Shown here: piece by piece, positions 8,443 through 18,727 of the stretch
Numbering within the stretch: the first letter of the stretch is position 1
How the letters are laid out: every line of letters starts with the position of its first letter
Assembly (NCBI RefSeq): GCF_003789055.1
Contig: NZ_ML119085.1
Coordinates: 1-64,000, forward strand
Length of the DNA: 64,000 nt
Origin: Histidinibacterium lentulum
GTDB taxonomy: Bacteria > Pseudomonadota > Alphaproteobacteria > Rhodobacterales > Rhodobacteraceae
Reading direction: 5' to 3'
The notes under the pieces: generated by a model
The model's database searches: none
Told to the model about the DNA's origin: nothing
Seen by the model: the letters and a program-made list of their open reading frames with translations, nothing else
Made by a program: the position numbers and the translations under genes

Positions 8443-8820
8443 GATCTTCCCCTTGCGAGTGGTCCCCAGAACGGCACACCCCGGGGGGACGCCGCTGGGA
8501 CGACAAGAGGGGACGAGGGCGGGGGCTGGACAAGCAGTCACCGCCCCTGCCACCGAACAGGACCGGACGCTTCTGCACATAAATTGCACAAATTGGGCTT
8601 CATGCCTATGATTTAGGCGCTCAGAAAAGCGTGGCATGACGACTCGTGCGCCTCTACATAGGGGCAACGACGGGCCGGAGGGCCCGACCGGCGTCGGTTG
8701 CGCAGGACCGGCGCCGAGGCGGACCAAGCGCCCGGACGAGGCGCGACGACAGAAACCCTGGCCCGGGGCCGGTCGGACGGCGCCGGGGGCAGGACAGGCA
8801 AGACGGGCAGACGGACACCT
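8443..8820. other. Divergent intergenic region glnK / penicillin-binding protein
   Basis: These 378 bases separate glnK (minus) from the transglycosylase gene (plus). An AT-rich patch near 8570-8620 carries two TGCACA copies 11 bases apart (listed separately) and probably belongs to the glnK promoter. The remaining part up to 8820 is GC-rich with no recognised element. No gene is supported. Confidence 0.45.
8574..8590 (-). promoter_or_regulatory. Phased TGCACA direct repeat upstream of glnK
   Basis: TGCACA occurs at 8574-8579 and again at 8585-8590, one helical turn apart, in an AT-rich patch about 130 bases upstream of glnK. This resembles half-sites of nitrogen regulators such as NtrC but not a full consensus, and no clear sigma-54 box was found. 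Confidence 0.3.
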
Positions 8821-11052
8821 ATGAGCGGAAACGGCAGGAAAAGCCCGCCCCTGGTGGCGGACAGACGCACAGCTTCGACCCCGCGCCGGACCGGCGGCAG
8901 CGGCGGCAGCGGCGGCAAGACCGCCCGCACGAAGGCCCCCGCCGCGCCACCCCGCAAGGCCAAAGCGGCGTCCGCCCCGGCAAGGCGTGGGCGCGGGGCG
9001 GGCGGCGGCCCGCGCCGTCCCCGCGGCCCCCTTGGCTGGATCGTCGCGATGGTGACCGGCCTCTTCCGCTGGGTGGTGCGCCTCGTTTGGGGCGTCAGCT
9101 GGCGGATGGGCCTTGCGGTCGGCGTCATCGTCGGCATCGCCGTGCTCTGGACCGCTTCCCGGCTGCCGCCCATCACCGACGTCGTCGACCAGCGCACCCG
9201 CGGCTCCGTAACCCTCCTCGACCGCGACGGCGAGGTCTTCGCCTGGCGCGGCGACCAGTTCGGCGGCATGGTCACCGCCGCGACCGTCTCCCGCGACCTG
9301 CACGACGCGGTGATCGCCACCGAGGACCGCCGCTTCTACCACCATCTCGGCATTTCCCCGCGCGGCGTGGCCTCGGCCGTGCGGATCAACCTGCGCGAGG
9401 GCCGCGGCCCCCTCGACGGGCACGGCGGCTCCACCATTACCCAGCAGACCGCCAAGCTTCTCTGCCTCGGCCGCCCCTTCGATCCCGCGCTATGGGACAA
9501 CGAGACCGCCTACGAGGCCGACTGCCGCCGCACCACCCTCTGGCGCAAGGTCCAGGAAGCGGTCTTCGCCATGGCCATGGAGGTGCGCTATTCGAAAGAG
9601 GACATCCTCACGATCTACCTCAACCGCGCCTATCTCGGCGCGGGCTCCCGCGGCTTCGAGGCCGCCGCCCAGCGCTATTTCGGCAAGTCCGCGGCCCAGG
9701 TCGGCCCGGCGGAGGCGGCGATGCTCGCGGGTCTGCTGAAGGCGCCGAGCGCCTATGCGCCCACCTCGAACCTCGCCCGCGCCCAGGGCCGGGCCAGCCT
9801 GGTGATCGGCCTCATGGAGGACCAGGGCTACCTCACCGCCGCCGAGGCCGCCGAGGCCCGCGCAGCCCCCGCGCGCCTCTCGCGCGCCGCCGAGGCCCGC
9901 GCCGGGGGCTACTTCGCCGACTGGGTGATGGATTCGGGCCCCGAATTCTACACCCGCAACACCACCGAGGACGTGGTCATCCGCACCACGCTCGATCCCG
10001 CGATCCAGTCCGCGGCCGAAGAGGCGCTGACCCGGGTCTTCTCGGAAAGCGTCCGCGAAGGCTCGGAGGCACAGGCCGCGATCGTCGTCATGTCGGCCGA
10101 CGGCGCCGTGCGCGGCATGGTCGGCGGCCGCGACCTGCAGGCTGCGGGCGCGTTCAACCGCGCGACCCAGGCGCTGCGGCAGACCGGTTCCGCCTTCAAG
10201 CCGTTCATCTATGCCACCGCCGTCGAGATGGGCTTTTCCCCCCTCGACACCATCCAGGACGCGCCCTTCTGCATGAACGTGACCGGATCGGGCCAGTGGT
10301 GTCCCTCGAACTACTCGGAGAACTACCGGGGCAACGTCACCCTGACCGAGGCGCTGACGCACTCACTCAACATCCCGGCGGTGAAACTGTCGGAGGCCGT
10401 GGGCCGCGACCTCGTGGCCCAGGTGGCGACCCAGTTCGGCATCGAGAGCGACATAGCCCAGGGGCCTGCCGTGGCCCTCGGCGTCTCCGAATCGACCCTG
10501 CTCGAGATGACCGGCGCCTATGCCGGCATTCTCAACGGTGGCTCCGCGGTGCTGCCCTACGGTCTCGTGGAACTTCAGGTGATGGGCGAGAGCGAGCCGG
10601 TCATGGCCGCCACCGGCGGCATCCGCGAGCGGGTGATCCGCGAGGAGAGTGCGCTCGCGACCACCTGGATGATGTGGAACGTGGTGGAGAGCGGCACCGG
10701 CCAGAAGGCGCGGATCCCCGGCTGGGAGGTGGCGGGCAAGACCGGCACCACCCAGGCCGCGCGGGATGCCTGGTTCATCGGCTATACCGCCGATTACGTG
10801 GTGGGCGTCTGGATGGGCTACGACGACAACACGCCGCTCACCGGCGTGACCGGCGGCGGTCTGCCGGCCGAGATCTGGCACGAGACGATGATCCGCATCA
10901 CCGACGGCATGACGCCCACGCCCCTGCCGATGCTGCCGCCCCGCGGCACGGGCTCCCGGCTGGAGGCCCAGAGCCGGGCCGCCGAGGAGGCGGGGCAGGT
11001 GGTCGAGCAGGCCCTGCGCGACGCGCTGATCGACATCATGGGCCAGCAGTAG
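8821..11052 (+). CDS. Bifunctional penicillin-binding protein (class A, GT51 + transpeptidase)
   Basis: The 743-residue enzyme polymerises and cross-links peptidoglycan. A basic, Gly/Ala-rich cytoplasmic tail (1-70) is followed by a hydrophobic anchor near 97-112. The glycosyltransferase has its catalytic Glu in EDRRFYHH (about 168) and the GGSTITQQ motif (202-209). The transpeptidase motifs are S457-x-x-K460 (TGSAFKPF), SLN at 515-517 and KTG at 640-642. The start at 8821 gives the MSGNGRKSPPLVADRR N-terminus usual in this family, although its ribosome site is weak. The second domain stops soon after KTG with no C-terminal extension. PBP1A and PBP1C subtypes are hard to separate by eye. Confidence 0.94.
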   Translation: MSGNGRKSPPLVADRRTASTPRRTGGSGGSGGKTARTKAPAAPPRKAKAASAPARRGRGAGGGPRRPRGPLGWIVAMVTGLFRWVVRLVWGVSWRMGLAVGVIVGIAVLWTASRLPPITDVVDQRTRGSVTLLDRDGEVFAWRGDQFGGMVTAATVSRDLHDAVIATEDRRFYHHLGISPRGVASAVRINLREGRGPLDGHGGSTITQQTAKLLCLGRPFDPALWDNETAYEADCRRTTLWRKVQEAVFAMAMEVRYSKEDILTIYLNRAYLGAGSRGFEAAAQRYFGKSAAQVGPAEAAMLAGLLKAPSAYAPTSNLARAQGRASLVIGLMEDQGYLTAAEAAEARAAPARLSRAAEARAGGYFADWVMDSGPEFYTRNTTEDVVIRTTLDPAIQSAAEEALTRVFSESVREGSEAQAAIVVMSADGAVRGMVGGRDLQAAGAFNRATQALRQTGSAFKPFIYATAVEMGFSPLDTIQDAPFCMNVTGSGQWCPSNYSENYRGNVTLTEALTHSLNIPAVKLSEAVGRDLVAQVATQFGIESDIAQGPAVALGVSESTLLEMTGAYAGILNGGSAVLPYGLVELQVMGESEPVMAATGGIRERVIREESALATTWMMWNVVESGTGQKARIPGWEVAGKTGTTQAARDAWFIGYTADYVVGVWMGYDDNTPLTGVTGGGLPAEIWHETMIRITDGMTPTPLPMLPPRGTGSRLEAQSRAAEEAGQVVEQALRDALIDIMGQQ

Positions 11053-11208
11053 CCACGGGCCTCCGCAGCGGTGCAAAGGGCCGTCCACCTCCGTTCTCTG
11101 GCAAAAGGTATCCGGGGGAGCACGAAGGGCGGCGCTCCGCGCTCCCACGCCGGACCCGGCGCAGGAGGCCAGGGTCCGCAGCCGCCGCGGGACGGCGGGC
11201 GGGGCGAT

Positions 11209-11225
11209 CCGGCCCCCGGGGCCGG
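11209..11225. terminator. GC hairpin between PBP and mlaC genes
   Basis: An 8-bp palindrome (CCGGCCCC, central C, GGGGCCGG) sits between two convergent genes, enclosed by wider inverted arms GACGGCGGG (11191-11199) and CCCGCCGTC (11235-11243). There is no T-run, so intrinsic termination is uncertain. Confidence 0.3.
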
Positions 11226-11241
11226 GAGCGACGTCCCGCCG

Positions 11242-11844
11242 TCAGCGCAAGTCCGCGATCAGCCCCTCGATGTCCCCGCCGCGGCGGGCCAGCATGGCGC
11301 GGATCTCGGTCGATTCCTGATCGAGCATGTTGATCCCCTCGATCACCATGTCCTCGAACAGCAGCCGCCCCGAGCGGTCGGAGATCTTGAAATCCACCCG
11401 GAACGGATCCTCGCCGCGCAGATAGGCGATGGACCGCACGTCGACGAAATCGCCGTAGGGGCGGCCGACGTCCTCCACCACGATCTGCCCGCCGATGAAC
11501 TCGCGGAACCGGCTGCCGTATTTCCACGCGATGTAGACCCGGAAGGCGCTCACGTAGCGCTGGAGCTGATCCTGCGTCGGCCGGGTTGGTGTCCGGCCGA
11601 GGGCCGTCACTGCGATCCGCGGCACGTCGGCATAGCGGTCGAAGATGCCGGCGAAGGCCTGATACATCTGTTCTTCCGATCCGCCGCGGGCGATCACCGC
11701 GTTGATCTCACCCACCAGCCGGTTCACGAGCGCCGCGGCCTGATCGCGGTCAACGGCCATGGCGGGCGCAGGCAGAAGGCCCGCCGCAGTTACGGCAGCG
11801 GCGCCGCAAAGCAGCGCGCGTCGGGTTGGGCGCGTGACTGTCAT
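11242..11844 (-). CDS. mlaC: MlaC-type periplasmic phospholipid-binding protein
   Basis: This 200-residue exported protein of the MlaC/Ttg2D family carries phospholipids across the periplasm to keep the outer membrane asymmetric. The N-terminus TRRALLCGAAAV is a signal with a twin-arginine look and cleavage near PAMAVD. The AWKYGSRFREFIGGQIVVEDV and FKISDRSGRLLFEDMVIEGINML blocks are characteristic. Its ATG overlaps the mlaA stop (ATGA). The inner-membrane transporter genes mlaFED are not in the window. Confidence 0.9.
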   Translation of the reverse strand: MTVTRPTRRALLCGAAAVTAAGLLPAPAMAVDRDQAAALVNRLVGEINAVIARGGSEEQMYQAFAGIFDRYADVPRIAVTALGRTPTRPTQDQLQRYVSAFRVYIAWKYGSRFREFIGGQIVVEDVGRPYGDFVDVRSIAYLRGEDPFRVDFKISDRSGRLLFEDMVIEGINMLDQESTEIRAMLARRGGDIEGLIADLR

Positions 11845-12611
11845 CTGTAGAAATCCTCCAGCAGATCATCGACATAGGCTTCGGACTCGGCATCGCCCTG
11901 CACGACGGGCGGCGGTGGTTCGCCCAGCTCGAACCGGCGGTTCTGCAAGTAGGCGAGCCGCGCCTGGGCATAGCTGTCTGCGCTGTCGTAGAGCAGCGAG
12001 TCGACGGTGTCGCTGAACATGCCACGTTCCACCACGACCTCCCCCACGCGCGCCGGCAGGCTCCAGCGGCGCTGTGGCCGGGTGCCGAGATACTCGAGCG
12101 GGTCGAGCAGGACGTCGACCACCTCGCCGGCCGCATCCCTCTCGGTCGAGGGGCCCAGCAGAGGCAGTTCGACGTAGGCGCCCTCGGGCACGCCCCAGAC
12201 CGCAAGTGTCTGGCCGAAATCGGTGGACCGCTCCTGGTAGCCCATGGGCCCGGCCCAGTCGATGAACCCGCCGAAGCCCAGCGTCGTGTTGATCAGGAAC
12301 CGCACCGCATTGACCGCGGCGGCCTCGCCGTCGCCCTGGAGTGTGGCATTGAGCACCATGCCGGGCAGACTCGCATTGTCGGAGAAGTTGACGATCCACT
12401 GGAAGGACGCGGGATCGGCGGCCCTGACCACCTGGGCGGCCGGACGCGCCACCGCCCTGTCGAGACCGGTGTTGAAGGCATGGACCTGGCGGTTCACCGG
12501 CTCGTAGGGATCGTGGATGCCGCCCCCCGGAGGTGCCACGGAGCAGGCCACCGTTCCGGACAGGATCGCGGCGACGCCGAGGGCGCGCAGGACTCGGGGG
12601 ATAATCGCCAT
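11841..12611 (-). CDS. mlaA: MlaA/VacJ outer-membrane lipoprotein
   Basis: MlaA removes misplaced phospholipids from the outer leaflet of the outer membrane and hands them to MlaC. The 256-residue protein has a lipoprotein signal ending in LSGTVAC (lipobox Cys about residue 23), then the family hallmark DPYEPVNRQVHAFN, the NTTLGFGGFIDWA block and VWGVPEGAYVELPLLGPST. The start at 12611 is chosen to give the lipoprotein signal. It is the first gene of the mlaA-mlaC pair and divergent from the secretion ABC gene. Confidence 0.94.
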   Translation of the reverse strand: MAIIPRVLRALGVAAILSGTVACSVAPPGGGIHDPYEPVNRQVHAFNTGLDRAVARPAAQVVRAADPASFQWIVNFSDNASLPGMVLNATLQGDGEAAAVNAVRFLINTTLGFGGFIDWAGPMGYQERSTDFGQTLAVWGVPEGAYVELPLLGPSTERDAAGEVVDVLLDPLEYLGTRPQRRWSLPARVGEVVVERGMFSDTVDSLLYDSADSYAQARLAYLQNRRFELGEPPPPVVQGDAESEAYVDDLLEDFYR

Positions 12612-12774
12612 GATCGGGACCCTGCCTTTCGTCGGTGGGGGTACGCCAAGGCGCGGGGGCAAGGCAACACTCGGGCGTTCACAGTTGCCACAGCCTGTGC
12701 GAAACACAAGACCTCGGTACCCGCGACGGGTTATGATGCCGTTACGACACGGCGACGGAGAGGATCCAGCGCAG

Positions 12775-14520
12775 ATGAGCATCGCCCGAACCGAGGCCGC
12801 GGCCCGCGGCCGCGCCGAACTGATCGAGGCCCGCAAGGAAAGCAGGGCGCTCTACTGGTTCGTCGGCATCTTCAGCTTCTTCGTGAACATGCTCATGCTC
12901 ACGGGCCCGCTCTACATGCTCAACGTCTACGACCGGGTGCTGGGCTCCCGCTCGTTCGAGACGCTTGTGGCGCTGAGCGTGCTCGTGGCCTTTCTCTACG
13001 GGATGATGGGCATTCTCGACTACACGCGCAGCCGGATCATGGGCCGGGTGGGCGCGCGGTTCCAGTCGCGGCTCGACCGGCGGGTGTTCAGCGCGGTGCT
13101 GCGCGCGCAGGCCTCGGCGAGGGTGCCGAAACAGGCCGGCACGGGCCTGCGCGACCTTGAGTCGGTGCAGCGCCTGATCACCTCACCCGCGCTGATGGCC
13201 GTCTTCGACCTGCCGTGGGCCCCGGTCTTCATCCTCGGGATCTTCATCTTCCATCCGTGGATGGGCTATCTCGCGCTCGCGGGCGGCGCGGTGCTGATCG
13301 CGGTGGCGCTCGCCAACCAGTTCTTCAGCCGCCGCCCCATGGAGGACGCCAACGGCGCCACGCTTCAGGCGGAACTCATGGGCAACCAGATCCGCACCGA
13401 GGCGGAGATGGTCCATGCGCTCGGCATGCGCAACGCCGCATTCACCCGCTGGAAGACGCTGCGGGACCGCTCGCTCGAGGCCACGATCTCAGCCTCCGAC
13501 GTGACCGGCACCTTCAGCACCACCACCAAGACCTTCCGCCTGTTCCTGCAATCGGCGATGCTCGGCCTCGGCGCCTATCTCGTTCTGCTGGGCGAACTGA
13601 CCCCCGGCGCGATGATCGCGGGCTCGATCCTGCTCGGGCGGGCGCTGGCGCCGGTCGAGATGCTGATCAACCAGTGGGCGGCCTTCCAGCGCGCCCGCGA
13701 AGGCTGGGACAGCCTCTCGGTCCTGCTGGGAGAGATCCCCGAGGAGATGCCGCGCACGCCGTTGCCCACGCCCCGTGCGATCCTCGAGGCCCAGCAGGTC
13801 ACCGTCCTGCCCCCCGGCGAGAGCCAGGCCGTGCTGCGGATGATCTCCTTCCGGGTCGAGCCGGGTCAGGCGGTCGGCGTGATCGGCACCTCTGGCGCCG
13901 GCAAGACGACCCTCGCGCGGGCCGTCACCGGTCTCTGGCATCCCGCCGGCGGCAAGATCCGCCTCGACGGCGCGGCGCTCGACCAGTACGATCCCGACGT
14001 CCTCGGCCAGTTGATCGGCTACCTGCCCCAGCGGGTGCAGCTCTTCGACGGCACCATCGCCGAGAACATCGCGCGGATGGCCGCCGAGCCCGACCCCGCC
14101 GCCGTCGTGAAGGCTGCAAAGACCGCCGCCGCCCACGACATGATCCTCAGGATGCCCGACGGTTACGACACCCGCATCACCGCCTCGGGCGGCCGCCTCT
14201 CCGGCGGGCAGATCCAGCGCATCGGCCTCGCCCGCGCGCTCTACGGCGATCCCGTGGTGCTGGTGCTCGACGAGCCGAACTCCAACCTCGACAACGACGG
14301 CAGCCTCGCCCTGAACGAGGCGATCCGCGCCCTGAAGTCCGAAGGGCGGAGCGTCATGATCATGGCCCACCGCCCGGCGGCGATCCAGGAATGCGACCTG
14401 CTGCTGGTGATCGAGAACGGCGCCCGCCGCGCCTTCGGCCCCAAGGACGAGGTCCTGCGCGAGATCGTGCAGAACCATGACGTCATCCAGAAAGCGCAGA
14501 CCCCGGCAGGAGTGACATGA
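12775..14520 (+). CDS. Type I secretion system ABC transporter (PrtD/HasD-like)
   Basis: This fused permease/ATPase of about 581 residues powers export of proteins straight through both membranes. N-terminal membrane segments (FVNMLMLTGPLYMLNVYDRVLGSRS is typical of PrtD-type exporters) precede a nucleotide-binding domain with Walker A GTSGAGKTT, signature LSGGQIQR and Walker B VLVLDEPNSNLD. It lacks the N-terminal peptidase domain of bacteriocin exporters. The start at 12775 is moderately sure; an ATG at 12736 is possible. The HlyD gene overlaps its stop. No RTX-type substrate or TolC gene is nearby. Confidence 0.93.
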   Translation: MSIARTEAAARGRAELIEARKESRALYWFVGIFSFFVNMLMLTGPLYMLNVYDRVLGSRSFETLVALSVLVAFLYGMMGILDYTRSRIMGRVGARFQSRLDRRVFSAVLRAQASARVPKQAGTGLRDLESVQRLITSPALMAVFDLPWAPVFILGIFIFHPWMGYLALAGGAVLIAVALANQFFSRRPMEDANGATLQAELMGNQIRTEAEMVHALGMRNAAFTRWKTLRDRSLEATISASDVTGTFSTTTKTFRLFLQSAMLGLGAYLVLLGELTPGAMIAGSILLGRALAPVEMLINQWAAFQRAREGWDSLSVLLGEIPEEMPRTPLPTPRAILEAQQVTVLPPGESQAVLRMISFRVEPGQAVGVIGTSGAGKTTLARAVTGLWHPAGGKIRLDGAALDQYDPDVLGQLIGYLPQRVQLFDGTIAENIARMAAEPDPAAVVKAAKTAAAHDMILRMPDGYDTRITASGGRLSGGQIQRIGLARALYGDPVVLVLDEPNSNLDNDGSLALNEAIRALKSEGRSVMIMAHRPAAIQECDLLLVIENGARRAFGPKDEVLREIVQNHDVIQKAQTPAGVT

Positions 14521-15821
14521 CCCAATCCGAAAAGACCCGCTGGTCCGCCCGCCGACCGATGATCGTCGGGATCCTGGCGCTCGTGATCCTCGTGGGCGGC
14601 TTCGGCGGCTGGGCCGTCGCAGCACGCATCTCCGGCGCGGTGATTGCCACCGGCCAGATCGAGGTCGACCAGAACCGCCAGGTGATCCAGCACCCCGACG
14701 GCGGCGTGGTCTCGTCCATCCTGGTGGACGAAGGCGCCCAGGTCGACGCGGGGGATCTGTTGATCCGCCTCGATCCCGACGACCTGCAGTCGGAACTCAC
14801 CGTCGTCGAGGGCCAGCTCTTCGAGCTGATGGCCCGCAGAGGCCGCATGGAGGCCGAACGGGACGGCGCGGGCGAGATCACCTTCGACCCCGAGTTGATC
14901 GCCAACGCGTCCGAAGACATCGCCTCGGTGATGGAGGAGGAGGCCCGCCTCTTCGAGATCCGCCGCACCAATGCCGACGCGGAAAAGGAGCAGCTCGCCA
15001 AGCGCGGCGAACAGATCGCCGACCAGATCGAGGGGATCGAAGCGCAACAGCGCTCCGTCGAGCGCCAGATCGAGCTGATCGAGGAAGAGCTGACCGACAA
15101 GCGCAGCCTGCTCCAGAACGGCCTGATCCAGGCCAGCACCGTGCTCGCGCTCGAGCGCGAGGCCGCGAACCTTCTGGGCCGGGCCGGAGAGCTCGCCGCC
15201 TCCAAGGCGCAGGCCGAGGGCCGGATCACCGAGCTCGACCTCGAGATCCTCGCCATCGACGAGACCCGCCGCGAGGAGGCCCTGACCCGCCTGCGCGACC
15301 TTCAGTACAACGAGAGCGAACTGGGAGAGCGCCGCCGCGCCCTCCTGCGGCAGCTCGACCGGCTGGACATCCGGGCGCCTGTCGCGGGGGTAATCTACGG
15401 CAAGACCGTCTTCGCCCCGCGCTCGGTCATCCGGCCCGCCGATCCGGTGATGTACATCGTCCCCCAGGACCGCCCGCTGGTCATCGCCACCCAGGTGCAG
15501 GTGACGGACATCGACCTCGTCTATGTCGGCCAGGAGGTGGCGCTGCGTCTCTCCGCCCTCGACATGCGGACCACGCCCGAAGTCTTCGGCCAGGTCATCA
15601 CCCGCTCCGCCGATGCCTTTCAGGACGAGACGACGGGCCTCAGCTACTACCGCGTCGAGGTGGTGCTGAACGAGGGCGAGATCGACCGCCTGCCCGAGGG
15701 CACCGTGCTGATCCCCGGCATGCCGGTGGAGGCCTACATGCGTACCGGCGACCGGTCCCCGATCAACTACCTCGTGAAACCGCTGACCGACTATTTCGCA
15801 AGGGTCTTCCGGGAGGTCTGA
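14517..15821 (+). CDS. HlyD-family membrane fusion protein of a type I secretion system
   Basis: This 434-residue periplasmic adaptor has one N-terminal membrane anchor (IVGILALVILVGGFGGWAVAA, written as two adjoining parts around residues 16-36). A lipoyl-like half follows (HPDGGVVSSILVDEGAQVDAGDLLIRLD), then a long coiled coil (about 130-270), the second lipoyl half (RLDIRAPVAGVIYGK) and a beta-barrel. It bridges the ABC exporter and an outer-membrane TolC channel. Its ATG overlaps the ABC stop (ATGA), so the two are translationally coupled. Confidence 0.93.
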   Translation: MTQSEKTRWSARRPMIVGILALVILVGGFGGWAVAARISGAVIATGQIEVDQNRQVIQHPDGGVVSSILVDEGAQVDAGDLLIRLDPDDLQSELTVVEGQLFELMARRGRMEAERDGAGEITFDPELIANASEDIASVMEEEARLFEIRRTNADAEKEQLAKRGEQIADQIEGIEAQQRSVERQIELIEEELTDKRSLLQNGLIQASTVLALEREAANLLGRAGELAASKAQAEGRITELDLEILAIDETRREEALTRLRDLQYNESELGERRRALLRQLDRLDIRAPVAGVIYGKTVFAPRSVIRPADPVMYIVPQDRPLVIATQVQVTDIDLVYVGQEVALRLSALDMRTTPEVFGQVITRSADAFQDETTGLSYYRVEVVLNEGEIDRLPEGTVLIPGMPVEAYMRTGDRSPINYLVKPLTDYFARVFREV

Positions 15822-15895
15822 TCCGGGCTGCCCCCTTGTGACCCGCACCGCCGCCGCCTAACGTCCGGCCGACGCAACCTCCGGGAACCCATTCC

Positions 15896-16363
15896 ATGAC
15901 CGACGACGCCATCGAGGCGCGGCTCCGCGACCTCGGCCATACCCTGCCAGAGGCCACGGCCCCCCTCGCCAGCTACGTGCCCTATGTGCTCGCAGGCGAC
16001 CTGCTGCACGTCTCCGGACAGATCGCCATGGCGGACGGAAAGGTCATCACCGGCCGTCTCGGCGAGACCATCGGCGTCGAGGAGGCGGCCCGCGCCGCCG
16101 AACACTGCGCGCTCATGCTCCTTGCGCAGGTCCGCGCCGCCACCGGCTCGCTCGCCCGCATCGACAGGGTGGTGAAGCTGACCGGCTTCGTCGCCTCCGC
16201 GTCCGATTTCTTCGACCAGCCCAAGGTGGTCAACGGCGGCTCCAACCTCATGGTCGCGGCGCTCGGCCCCGAGGTGGGCAGCCATGCGCGCTCGTCCGTG
16301 GGCGTCGCTGCCCTGCCCCTCGGCGCGGCGGTGGAGATCGAGGGCATCTTCCGCATCGCATGA
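15896..16363 (+). CDS. RidA family protein
   Basis: The 155-residue protein belongs to the RidA/YjgF superfamily, whose best-known member deaminates reactive enamine/imine intermediates. The VSGQIAMADGKVITGRLGE and ARSSVGVAALPLGAAVEIEGIF blocks are typical of the longer subgroup (about 150 residues), in which the exact substrate is unknown. The arginine of ARSSVG corresponds to the catalytic Arg of active RidA. Its stop overlaps the ATG of the phosphodiesterase gene. The role is general metabolite repair by family. Confidence 0.9.
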   Translation: MTDDAIEARLRDLGHTLPEATAPLASYVPYVLAGDLLHVSGQIAMADGKVITGRLGETIGVEEAARAAEHCALMLLAQVRAATGSLARIDRVVKLTGFVASASDFFDQPKVVNGGSNLMVAALGPEVGSHARSSVGVAALPLGAAVEIEGIFRIA

Positions 16364-17163
16364 GTCCGCTCCCCCCGGCGTTCCTCGCGCGGCCCATCGC
16401 CCATCGCGCGCTCCACGACAGGGGCGCCGGCCGGCCCGAGAACGGCCTCTCGGCGGTCCGCGCCGCCATCGCCGGGGGTTACGGCATCGAGATCGACCTT
16501 CAGCCCTCCGGCGACGGCGTGCCGATGGTGTTCCACGACGCGACCCTCGATCGCCTGACCGCCGAGCGCGGCCCCATCGCCGACCGTCCCGCCGCCGAGC
16601 TTTCGCGCCTGTCCCTCCTCGGCTCCGACGACACGATCCCCACGCTCGCCCGGGTTCTGGAGGAGGTGGCGGGCCGCGTCCCCCTCCTGATCGAGGTAAA
16701 GGATCAGGACGGCGCCCTGGGGCCCGACGTGGGCGCTCTCGAAGAGGCCACCGCCGCCGCCCTCCGCGGCTACGAGGGCCCCGTCGCGCTCATGTCCTTC
16801 AACCCCGAAAGCGTCGCCGCCCTCGCCGTTGCCGCGCCGGACATCCCCCGGGGCCTGACCACTTGCGCCTTCGATCCAGCGGACTGGCCCGGCGTCCCCC
16901 CGGGGCGGCTCGCCATTCTACGCGACATGACCGACACGCTGCGAACCGGCGCGTCGTTCATCAGCCACGATCACCGCGATCTCGCCCGCGCCCGCGTCTC
17001 CGACCTGGCGGGCAACGGTCTTGCCATCCTCTGCTGGACGGTCCGCTCCCCTGAGGAGGAAACCGCCGCCCGCCGCCACGCCCATACCATCACCTTCGAG
17101 GGCTACACGCCCCAGGGCGGGGGAGCCGCCCTTGACCGCCCGCCCCCTCGCGCCAACTCCTGA
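16360..17163 (+). CDS. Glycerophosphodiester phosphodiesterase
   Basis: This 267-residue cytoplasmic GDPD-fold enzyme cleaves glycerophosphodiesters to glycerol-3-phosphate and an alcohol. The catalytic set is visible: AHRALHD, RPENGLSAV, IEIDLQPSGDGVPMVFHD (metal and acid/base residues) and IEVKDQ. There is no signal peptide. Its ATG overlaps the ridA stop, and the next gene begins 3 bases after its own stop, so it sits in a five-gene run (15896-18638, all plus strand). Substrate preference cannot be read from sequence. Confidence 0.92.
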   Translation: MSPLPPAFLARPIAHRALHDRGAGRPENGLSAVRAAIAGGYGIEIDLQPSGDGVPMVFHDATLDRLTAERGPIADRPAAELSRLSLLGSDDTIPTLARVLEEVAGRVPLLIEVKDQDGALGPDVGALEEATAAALRGYEGPVALMSFNPESVAALAVAAPDIPRGLTTCAFDPADWPGVPPGRLAILRDMTDTLRTGASFISHDHRDLARARVSDLAGNGLAILCWTVRSPEEETAARRHAHTITFEGYTPQGGGAALDRPPPRANS

Positions 17164-17166
17164 ATC

Positions 17167-18350
<1,184 letters not shown>

Positions 18351-18354
<4 letters not shown>

Positions 18355-18638
18355 GCGAACCGATGAAGGACGTGGACCGCGAGGGCCTGCTCGCCAGCGG
18401 GTGGAGCCTGTCGGATGACGGCACGGCTCTGTCGAGAACGTTTACCTTCGCGGATTTCGTCGAGGCCTGGGGCTTCATGTCCCGCGCCGCGATCTGGGCG
18501 GAAAAGCTGAACCACCACCCGGAATGGTCCAATGTCTACAAGACCGTAGAGGTGCGGCTGACGACCCACGACACCGGCGGCCTCTCGGATCTCGACGCGA
18601 AACTCGGCCGAAGGATGGACGCGCTCGCCGCGGACTGA
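18351..18638 (+). CDS. phhB: Pterin-4a-carbinolamine dehydratase
   Basis: This small 95-residue enzyme dehydrates 4a-hydroxytetrahydropterin. The motif [24 protein letters not shown] (given here in two parts, residues 45-58 and 59-68) contains the two adjacent active-site histidines, plus a conserved C-terminal Asp-rich turn. No phenylalanine hydroxylase gene is nearby, so it may serve molybdopterin or another pterin role, as proposed for lone bacterial homologues. The ATG overlaps the upstream stop. Confidence 0.92.
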
Positions 18639-18727
18639 CCCGCCGCGCCGCGGTCCGGCGGTGGCCTCCCGCAACGGAATGCCCTAGAAAACGGCGTTCA
18701 GGCGCATGACAGTCGGGGGACAGCCGC

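Noticed and set aside
8646-11333. An 895-codon open frame overlapping the penicillin-binding protein gene on the same strand
   Set aside because: Its translation is Arg/Pro/Gly-rich low-complexity of the kind produced by reading GC-rich genes out of frame, while the other frame has all GT51 and transpeptidase motifs.
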